Positions 20,801 through 64,000 of a stretch of 64,000 bases of DNA are shown here, piece by piece. The number at the start of each line of letters is the position of its first letter. Within the stretch, counting starts at the first letter, position 1. Under the pieces are notes generated by a model, which saw only the letters and a list, made by a program, of their open reading frames with translations, was not told the DNA's origin and did no database searches. Origin of the DNA: Aurelia coerulea (Eukaryota; Cnidaria; Scyphozoa; Semaeostomeae; Ulmaridae); NCBI GenBank assembly GCA_039566865.1, contig CM076944.1:4548501-4612500 (forward strand), read 5' to 3'. A program made the translations under genes and the position numbers.

Positions 20801-21279
20801 AACTTTGCTGGATTACCAACGGCTGCAAATCGGTCAATCACATCTTTGTGTGGGCATGGAATGTATTTTAACTCTTGCCATTGTGGAACCTGAGTTGACT
20901 TGGTTCGATCATCCTTCTCGTAATACTGCAAAAGCAAGTGAGAACAAAGTTTATCCCAGTCTATGAAGCCTTCTTTGTTTACATCCACTTTCTCGAAAAG
21001 TTCAATGTACTCCGCTTTCGTCCCCTTCGAAAGAACGATTTCAAGGAGTCCACAAAATTGATCTTTGTCCAAGGTAAGTTCGGTTTCTTCTTCATCTTTT
21101 CTGCTGACAAATAATGTGTCCTGAATTGCTTTGAGGTCTTGCATCGTTAGCCGGTTTATGAGCCTTGCCTTGTTAGTATTCGGTACCTCCAACGAATTAG
21201 GCCCATCTTTCCCGCCGTTGCCTGTGCTGTCTTTCTCCATCGTTTCTGCAGCTGCAGCAGGCTCCATTACAACATCCAT
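17827..21279 (-). CDS. WD-repeat protein with EF-hand-like N-terminus (WDR49/WDR64 type), intronless
   Basis: A single uninterrupted frame of 1150 residues starts at ATG 21279 and stops at 17827. Residues about 70-120 resemble the EF-hand segment of WDR49, WDR64 and the 'WD repeat on Y chromosome' proteins. The loop DVNKEGFIDWDK (99-110) has acidic or polar positions 1, 3 and 5 but lysine at position 12, where calcium binders have E or D, so calcium binding is doubtful. At least eight WD repeats follow, with clear ends such as GTVAFWNL, QVCLWNPY, KVLRIWDT, GTIKIWDF, GDIVLWNV, GIVVFWNT and GVCKVWSI, enough for two propellers. The C-terminus is low-complexity and lysine-rich (KSLAKGKKSTGWNKK). 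Molecular function is not established; family members are testis- or cilium-associated in vertebrates and flies. The absence of introns beside multi-exon neighbours suggests a retrocopy or intron loss. Confidence 0.85.
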   Translation of the reverse strand: MDVVMEPAAAAETMEKDSTGNGGKDGPNSLEVPNTNKARLINRLTMQDLKAIQDTLFVSRKDEEETELTLDKDQFCGLLEIVLSKGTKAEYIELFEKVDVNKEGFIDWDKLCSHLLLQYYEKDDRTKSTQVPQWQELKYIPCPHKDVIDRFAAVGNPAKFFVSVSREGTVAFWNLDLKLTRSVHVQTNPEEIKPRDLWVTHFTPMSNIHKLALALTGKEIAIYDLSSKSEFSCQYRIFGLKSTPICLDYWSNPNKSSHSILSIGDTGGNIHAIVFTNAAIALFERPLQPAGSKQETCLSVDINDIMRGSYQHAHYYQHSCHTEWVRKIQFLPTLDCFISCSTTNTNSMALGWMEKGTTEMRTTCFSIFQGLNSFDYNSRANLIATAGINTQVCLWNPYVISKPVGILQGHMQSVIAVTFVQNKSQLISMSKEKVLRIWDTHLQVCLQRLSGIFPKIHDASVALYFDHEKSRLFTSFNNQLTLLCMKAEIKDKIISHENAVTDVIYSKNFNQIVSVCAGSVITMWMLDTGQKVKQFANAHGSSEITCLAQDPTGMRLLTGSTDGTIKIWDFNGQCHHILMAGNGNPCEVVQILYLKASIVTVGWDKQISCFPTNQLKTFYVSPVDWRGRIEHQDDILAATFLPPKTLATAGFDGDIVLWNVITESAYRHLDAKKIPATKDRGTDQDGSKSFSPIASGKRRSAKLSSRNSTAHSAHRNPNALDQLGDSSTDVLSSAMTYLLHLTSRASPVTANGPAKLVSCTSAGIVVFWNTFTSQIAGEFVAHDQTSSMTMTTDEKDHFLVTGDADGVCKVWSIQKYCQSHANVSIKVPPRLCTVFTPHSDSINAIKVVYRNGRNLILTASSDYCVSLHSMSGISIGICGQEQHWNIEKPLDSEGEDSAYARADKLECKEEIAAGRFLNGEIDEKPAVVEENADLSSTEATELDNDKVDIQKRVQTWDNTILGKSYQQRGNEKRERKQPYSLPFINVERGQMSISAYQALNCKDLSDVPCLIKPDFVLHPEKYFSGNSDKSKSEEIPYLPPIVDCLQQRHDERSLFPKSLLEEMKLKSTSLAFSSYSRHGKGSNPSIHQPVSNSMSVSSVGRPAKPNMDVRKSLAKGKKSTGWNKKILGKIASAVETNNAGSKVETPIVKK

Positions 21280-23944
21280 GATCTGAAGTTAATAAAGAAT
21301 ATGTGCAATAAGCTGTTTACTTAGCCAAAACATTATAATCAAACCAGAATAAGGTATTTCTCTGGTGAATTTGCTGCTATCTCAGTCGCAAAAAGTGAGC
21401 AATCGAATAATCCTTCACACTTTTTGATCGTATTACGTTCCTTGTTACTAGGAAACAGGTTGAAAGCGAGGTTTGCGCAACATGGCGTAGTACGGTAAAA
21501 GCAATTTATCCGATAAAAAAGAACAATGAATGAAATTTGTTTAGCAAATTTGAAAAATTTCCTCCAAGATTTTATTTAGCTTCAAGTTTTTCAAAAGTTG
21601 GTTCTTATTTGCCTGGTTTTACATATCCAAGCACACTCATTGATGCAAAATAGAGCTGGGCCGAGCTGACGAGGCTCAACATTTGACCCAATTACCAAGT
21701 TTTGGTAAAAAGATTCAAAATCTTCGGGAAGCGTATTGAAAATGTAGATCATCGAAAAATAATTTGAGAAAAGGTACTGAGAGCTACAGTGTAAGATTTC
21801 GTTGTATGGTATATAAGTACACCCAGAGATAAACATTGGATCATTGAGTAATCGATGCCAATTTCGATGCCATTCAACGCCATTGTGTTTTGGCTGTATG
21901 TACACTTTCGTGACGGAAAATTAAAACGCCAATGAAAAACTGCCAATGAATGCTCACAGGCAGCAATTTGAATAGCTCTAAGATAACAAGCAAGTGTCAC
22001 AATCATGTTGTGTTTTTTTTCACCCAATTCAGCAATGGTTAGTTTTATTGCAAGATATAATTGATACTGATGGAAATTTAAAAATATAGCAGCAAGCTAT
22101 TGTAAATTTTAAACAAGTTTTTTGAACACTTAGAGAATCGTCAAAGTTTTAGTAGTGAAGTGAAGCCAACGAATCGTTTTCATATATATCTTTACACTAT
22201 ATCTATCTATCTACATTTACGGATGAAAAACGAACGAGAAATAGACAAAAATCTCTATTTTTAGCACATAACACTGATGCCTTTTAATTCGATACTATCA
22301 TAAGAGTGTGACTGAACGTATATGTATATCTATGTAGGGTCTTTCAGAAAAGAAACTTGTAAGAAACTCATGAGAAAACTCTGAGTAGTCGAAATCCGAT
22401 AATCCAAGAAAATAGTAAAAATAGTTAACACATTTGGCACGCTGTGAAACACGATATCAAAACTGAAATATAAATCTATCAGTCAAAAAGGCTAACTTTA
22501 GATTTAAGGAAATACTGGTAATGCTGGTAGGGGGCTTGCATGGGAATAAGTAATTCCAAGTTCGATTTTGGTCCATGATTTACTTGCCATTGAAATTGAA
22601 ATTCTATTTCTGAAACTGAATATTGCATTGAATTTATATTTCAATGGCACTAAATCATAGACCAGAATCGAAGACAGAATTCTGGTTTCCATACAAACTT
22701 ATTACCTGCATTTGCCTATTCGGGGTCTAAATGATGAGTGATTTTGGCAACCAAAATTTTCACGTCGACATTAGCCTTTGACTTCACCAAGCCTGTTACC
22801 TTTTTTTTACTCACCCAGTATTTTGTATCATTACTTACGTTTGAATTTCGACTTGTTTGATCATCATACAAACATTGGATATCGATGACGTTTTAATCTT
22901 CATCGCGCAATTTTCTTGCGGAGAACATTGCAAAGCGCGGAATGAATTGTTTTCACCCTGCCTCTTCTAGCGGCTAACATTAGCAACACAAGTGGTTTGC
23001 AAGTGATCTATTCGTTAACGAGTAACATTGTAGTGTTTTTTTACTAATGAGTTTGGGAACACAGATTTCAAAAAGTTTTGTTTCTATGAATTATTCATGA
23101 GAATTTGAGTAGGATAAGTTCAGAAACCACTGGTGATTGGTAAGAATTTGTCGTTTTGTTAATCTTTGAACTAAGTTTTATCTCTCTTCCAGTTAAAGAA
23201 TCTAACTTTATTAATCTCACAGACATACTTTTGCAGTTTCTATATCTCGTTAAGGCAGAAACGAGCGTTTTAGATTGAAAACAAGATAGCTTGTGAGCGC
23301 AAAACAGTTCATCCTCCAGGCATCTTCATGTGTTAAACATTACAATCAGAATTTGACTTTTGCCCAGCTGCGTTTTGAAAAGAGCCAGTCATCAGAGACT
23401 TCCTAAGCAAGGGGTATTGTGTTTTAAAGAATCGTTATCACCCAGGGTCCTTTGCAGGTGAAGGTGGAGTTGAGGTTTTTAGAGCCTTGCGCTTGCGCTG
23501 GGATCACAGAAGTAGCTAAGCGCTAGTCAACTCCGCGACCCCTGTCATGACGCTCAAGTAGTGGGGCTCTATATTTCCCCTCCAGGCCAAATTTAATTTT
23601 CAGATAGTTTGAAATTGTTGTTGCCTGCAAAGGACCCTAGATGACCATGGCTCTTTAAAGTAGAGACAACTTTAGATATCACCAATTTTATTTAAATTGG
23701 ACTTTTTGAGGACCACCATGAAAACAATCTCTTGGTGATAGGGGTGTCCTTGAGCCCATAGTTGCATTTTGTTACATGAAGTACTTTGGGAATTTTATTT
23801 TGGCAAGAGGAAGTCGAAGGAAGGTCACAGCTTTCAATTTCGACAAGACGAAAACTAAAATGTTTTGCAACTGTTTAAAAGCAAGCCTTCACCAAGGAAG
23901 ACACTCATAAATTTTAGGTAACGTATGAGCTGTATTTAATCAAC
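21280..23944. promoter_or_regulatory. divergent promoter region between WD-repeat gene and PI3K
   Basis: A 2.7 kb spacer between two head-to-head genes must hold both promoters (inference from layout). No coding signal. It contains a weak foldback at 22517-22716, a (tcta)n run near 22196-22212 and the foldback at 23446-23640. AG at 23916-23917 could be the acceptor of a 5'-UTR intron of the PI3K gene. Confidence 0.45.
23446..23640. mobile_element. foldback MITE in PI3K 5' flank
   Basis: Ends cagggtcctttgcagg and cctgcaaaggaccct, about 195 bp. The terminal form resembles hAT ends, but no clean 8-bp duplication was found. It lies about 300 bp upstream of the PI3K start codon. Confidence 0.6.
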
Positions 23945-59563
<35,619 letters not shown>

Positions 59564-59695
59564 AAAGGAAACCATTGAAGTCAGGACAGTTCAGAGTTGA
59601 CTGTATGTTTGGAGTGGAATACCAGGAAAGTCAAACTAAAGTTTCGATATTTGAAAATTAGCAAAATTTTCATTTTTACAGAATCCAGAAAAACG

Positions 59696-59784
59696 TAGCC
59701 TGCGTGCAGACTTAACTATCCTAAAGTGTAGACTCAACTATCCTAAAGTCTACACTTTAGGATAGTGAGTCTGCACGCAGGCTA
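59696..59784. mobile_element. 89-bp nested palindrome with 8-bp target duplication
   Basis: Outer arms tagcctgcgtgcagact and complement. Inner perfect 20-bp arms actatcctaaagtgtagact and complement. GAAAAACG repeats at 59688-59695 and 59785-59792. Same family as 31391-31442. Confidence 0.82.
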
Positions 59785-59970
59785 GAAAAACGTCCAGGCT
59801 GTCCTCCACTGCAGTAATTCTGGTCAGTGAACAGCGCATTTATCAAGTTCACATACTCTCTAACAACAGATAATGCGCCCTAGACAGACGTGCTGGTCGC
59901 CGAATAAAACTACTGGAAGTGGAGGGTGGCCTTCAGACCTTCCTCCGGATACCAATTTCGTTGGTCAAAC

Positions 59971-60272
59971 CCGGGGGGGGGGGGGGGGACTTGACTTTCA
60001 ATTGAACGGGGGTGTGCACTCCAAGAAATTTTTTTTCCATCCTGTTTTGGAATTTTCCCTCGAAATGATAGCCGGCTTAAGAAAAAATCGGCGAAAAGTA
60101 TACTCCCAAACGTAAAAATTTGTCGAAAAACAATTAAATCACATTTTTTAGCAACTAGCTTTAGAAAAATTGCCTTTTTGTAATACTCGGCGTTAGAAAA
60201 AAGAGGCGAAGACGACGCCCGGAAAGGAGTGCACATCCCGTCAGCAAAATATACTAAGTACAGTACCCCCCG
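59971..60272. mobile_element. G-run terminal-repeat MITE, second copy
   Basis: Ends in C/G runs with acttgactttcaattg inside. Flanked by GGTCAAAC on both sides (59963-59970, 60273-60280). About 300 bp, colinear with 13418-13719. Confidence 0.8.
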
Positions 60273-60280
60273 GGTCAAAC

Positions 60281-61621
60281 CTTCCTCATTTTCGCAAGTC
60301 AAAATAACTAGATTTTGTGAACTATTCGTGTTTTGTATAAACCTAAAAGTCATGAGCCAGTTGCTGCTGCCAAAATAATCCACGATTTTCCTAGGTTTCT
60401 TATAAGAATGTATAAACCTTCTCTAAATATGATATTAACAAGCAAGCCTCCCCCTGGTTCACAGCTGTGCAGCCGTGCAGCCGTAGCTTTTTCTGGACTC
60501 TGCATTTTTAGAGTCCTTTATATTCAATTTTGGTTAGTAAATTCAAAGACCAAATTATTTTTCGTAATAAAAGTATTCTGCCCCTGTGGGAAGAAAAAGA
60601 TTTGAAAATCACAGTTTGTAAAAGCATAATTTGGCCATATTTTTTTTCATTTCATTGTGAATTTTTCCTGGGATCCTAAAATTTACCATTTCACATCTGT
60701 ATTCGATTTGTAAATAAGTATCCGAATAGTCAATTTGATAGACTTGAAGGCAAGTCTGTGAAATTTTGCAACAGACTCAAAACCAGGAAGATGGCAGATG
60801 GCAAGGGCAAGGTCGAATCTCCCCTAGAAGGGGTTTTTACGCTATTGGAATTTTCTCTCTTTCAATCTGTTGATCCATAAATTTCCGCGGATTCAAGGAA
60901 CACACAAATCATGCAATCTAAGGAAATTCTGTCAATATAAGAAATATCCACACATCTACCAACGTGGCCCTTGCTGACAAACGTTACAGTGTATTTTGCC
61001 TTGCTGTAATGATATCGCGTCATAGATGCTCTATTTTGAACAAAGGAGTGTCACAGTTCCTTCCATACAGCAGTGATAAACAGTAGACAATTTTAATTGA
61101 TAAGTATTAATTCAGACCAAATTCTGGTACAGTTTTGGATCGGTGACAAATATGTAACTAATCAGCCCTCTTTTACCGTTTACGCTGTCCTTGCTAGTTC
61201 GTAGAACTTTCGTTTCTTTTATCCGTAACAGTCGTGCACCGTTTGCGAAAGCGGTCCATTAAAGCGGTCCATATGACAACTTGAAAGAAAGCGGTCCATT
61301 CTTGAACCGATGCAGTTTAAGCATCGAATCCCTATTACTGTGATAATGATAATGGAACAGGTCCGTGACAAGGTTAAATTTTTGCTTGAGATTGCTAATC
61401 GAGTTTTGATGACTTTTCAAAAACATTCACAGTTTTGTCATCCGTGAAGAGAAGTGACTGTAGTAATATCTTAATTTCGGTAAATTCTTTATATCATAGA
61501 TGCCATGAATTCTGAAATGGAAGAGAGATGTTTATTTTTTCTGTGTACTCTTATCATTGTTATGGATTCATTCAGATTAAGCATACCCTATAAACACGAA
61601 AACTATATAATAAAAGCAAGT
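60281..61621. other. intergenic, nothing recognised
   Basis: AT-rich, no supported gene. The word aaagcggtccat occurs three times at 61249-61300. Confidence 0.45.
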
Positions 61622-61625
61622 TTAA

Positions 61626-62182
61626 AGAGCCACTGCTGACATATGTGCTTTGCGCCTGTGCGAATCCCACAATGCATTGCTTCTTCGACTTTCTGGGTGT
61701 CTAAAAGTGTTTTTTGGCCTAGCATGTCAACATTATCGCGGATGTGGAAAGAAGCCTACCTCAATTCCACTGTTGCCTCCTCCATCATTATCTTCATCGC
61801 TTTCTTCTTGGACGGTCATGATGCGTGATCCGTAGATATGTGGATTATTTCCTGTCGTTCTTGTTGTTGTACGGTTTAGTTTGCCATATCGAACGGTTCA
61901 AATACGAAGTTTAAATTACGAAAGAAAATGACGAGGCCATTTTGCCCTCCAGAGGACTGTATTTCAAATTAACATAATAAAACAGACGCTATAAGTAAAG
62001 AAAGGGCCTACAGAATTGTGGTTAATACGTGTGAAATGTTCCTCTCTTGTTTTCAGCAATGACGGAAATATAAAACAATAAACGATAATAAGCGCAAACA
62101 AAACATTGTTCTTCTTCGCCATTGGTGTTTACCTCCTTTCAATTTTCTAAGCGCGCAAAGCACTTATGTCAGCAGTGGCTCT
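61626..62182. mobile_element. TTAA-flanked foldback element
   Basis: Ends agagccactgctgacat and complement, extended by gtgctttgcgc / gcgcaaagcac. TTAA at 61622-61625 and 62183-62186. 557 bp, no transposase. Confidence 0.7.
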
Positions 62183-62326
62183 TTAAGCCTTCTATCTAAT
62201 AAAATATAATTTAAGTAAAGGATATGACATATAATAGTTGACCTCAATTATGTCTTTATAGATTCTTTAAAGATTTTGACAATGTTTACAATTTTTCGTA
62301 CAATGTACAAACGCCTGTAAGAATGT

Positions 62327-62545
62327 GGACTTGCTCCAAGTCTCGCTCTTGATCAATAAATACGGGAGGGGAAAGGAGGAAAGGGGGCAGGACACGGGGA
62401 AAGGAAGAAAGAATAGGAAGAGAAAGGGGAACTTCCCTTTCTTTCTTCCTTTCTTCCCTTTCTTTCTTCCTTTCCCCGCGCCCGTGTCCTTTCCTCCTTT
62501 CCCCTCCCGTATTTATTGATCAAGAGCGAGACTTGGAGCAAGTCC
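62327..62545. repeat. 219-bp polypurine/polypyrimidine palindrome
   Basis: Outer arms ggacttgctccaagtctcgc and complement; inner arms are almost pure purine, then pure pyrimidine (ggggaaaggagg...cctcctttcccc). Flanked by the direct repeat gtaagaatgtgg. Confidence 0.85.
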
Positions 62546-63094
62546 AGTAAGAATGTGGAACGCCACGAGTTTCCCTCTTCCACAGGCGTGTCATTTCTCA
62601 ACCATTTGAAAATTTTCAATGTTTTTGTTCGAAAGTTTAGGTTGATGACCACGAAAATTCGACACACAGTAACACCGTTATTATTTTCCAGCGCTTCTTT
62701 TCATTCGTTCTTAACCAAAAATATGTGCAAGGAAGAACCAGTAGGGACAAATTCCACTCCCTGAATTCACCCAAAGCGGGACAGCCACACCAGGGGTGAT
62801 TATTATAATTCGACTGCAATTTTCTCCTTTAATTTTCCCTCGAAATCTTTTCTGAATTGAGCTTAAATGACTATGATGTATCCAAGTAGATCAAGGGTTG
62901 AAAGGTCTTTCTCTTGCACAGAACTTCAAAAATGCCTTGTAAACAGCTTCATGCACGTATTTTTTTATGAAAACGAAGAATGGAGCCAGTGCTGAAAGTG
63001 TTAGATTAAGTTATCTTAAGTTATATTTTCCCAGTACTGGAGTTTCATAATTTCTTGTCGATCTCACAGAGTTGAGTTTTTATTTATAGAAAAG

Positions 63095-64000
63095 TAGGGG
63101 AGACCGGGGACAATTGTAACACGGGGCAATTGTAACACTGGCCCTCACGCCTAGCAGAAAAGTGCAATAAATCTGATTTTTGCACAGAACATGCTCATTC
63201 TAACCCTCTACATATGACTTGAGATACAGGAATATTCAATCAATTTTGTGAAATTATCGGGGGAAAAACATGTTTTTGAGCACAAAAGTAAAAACGTACT
63301 TCCACTGTAAATTTTTGTCTGAGAGATTTTGCTATTTAGTAAAAAAGTTCATTTTCACATGACAGCTATGACATCTATTTAGGATCAAAACTACGTTAAA
63401 ACTTTCAAGCTCCACAGCTTATGAGATGCGAAAATGGGGTATAATGAAAGCTGACCAGGTCAGGGGCAATTGTAACACGCTGTTACAATGGCCCCGGTGC
63501 GATGGCTTAGTCTTGATTCAATTTCTATTCGAGGCGAGCAGCATGCATCCATGCACTATTATAGAGTTGAATTTTTGAAACTTTTAAACAATAATTCCTT
63601 TGATATAAAACACTCTTTCTCACAATTGATTCATTTGTTCAATTGATTCATCAAGCGTTATTTGACAAAGAAACAACAATTCTCGAGATCTGAAATAAAG
63701 CAAGCTTTCCAACGTATAGTGCACATTTTCTCAACCTCAGGGGAGGGATGATGAATTGGAATGTTTCACATCAAAGATCTTTTGTATTTTCATTTATCTT
63801 GAACATTGTTCGTAGTAGAAAACGGATAACAAGCCGAGGAGAAGATCTGCATTTACTGCCAGAGGCAGCACGATGCGTTTTAAATCAGGCAAAATCCGTA
63901 CGATGCATTGCCAAAGAGATGAATTTATGTCACGTAACCCGACGTAACCCTGTCAAGATATTGTAATAAATTAAGAATTATGGAAGCTCCAAAAGCGGGC
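63095..64000 (+). mobile_element. probable pogo-like DNA transposon, cut by window end
   Basis: The left end has aggggagaccggggacaatt and repeated ggggcaattgtaacac (63105-63140, 63463-63478) plus a reverse copy gtgttacaatggcccc-like at 63480. The frame at 63748-63966 includes LPEAARCVLNQAKSVRCIAK then EMNLCHVT, resembling the N-terminal helix-turn-helix of pogo/Tigger transposases. Truncated by the window and by an early stop. Confidence 0.5.

Overview
The window is nuclear DNA of an animal. Genes are split by GT-AG introns, the base composition is AT-rich, and introns and spacers are packed with LINE, SINE and foldback DNA-transposon debris. The mix of non-LTR elements, short TA-, TTAA- and 8-bp-flanked foldback elements and G-run inverted repeats most resembles an anthozoan cnidarian such as a coral or sea anemone. 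That taxonomic call is an inference.

Three host genes are supported. (1) 1794-13138, plus strand: the 3' seven exons of an SLC43-type amino-acid transporter; its N-terminal exons lie upstream of the first visible one or outside the window. (2) 17827-21279, minus strand: an intronless 1150-residue WD-repeat protein of the WDR49/WDR64 type with one EF-hand-like segment. (3) 23945-59563, plus strand: a nearly complete class IA phosphoinositide 3-kinase catalytic subunit (p110, closest to PIK3CB). I could thread 19 exons with matching phases (1049 residues). Only one short exon, joining the Ras-binding domain to the linker before C2, was not found. Genes 2 and 3 are head to head across about 2.7 kb.

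The PI3K introns hold most of the unusual sequence. The largest item is a 7.5 kb array of an 86-bp unit (34929-42430), each unit carrying a CRE-type palindrome or a one-base variant of it, followed by a TATA-like motif. Other items are a 12-bp minisatellite, a LINE with a 2.7 kb open frame inserted into an older foldback element, an antisense LINE fragment that runs to within about 20 bases of a splice acceptor, a 140-bp near-perfect palindrome, and a recent 208-bp tandem copy of most of the catalytic-loop exon.

Elsewhere there are a LINE with clear target-site duplications (6071-7613), an internally deleted hAT transposon with a transposase C-terminus remnant, two tRNA-headed SINEs sharing a body but with different heads, small elements with 8-bp target duplications (including 52- and 89-bp palindromes), TTAA-flanked foldbacks, and many TA-flanked foldbacks of about 0.2-0.7 kb. 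No rRNA, CRISPR or free-standing tRNA gene was seen.
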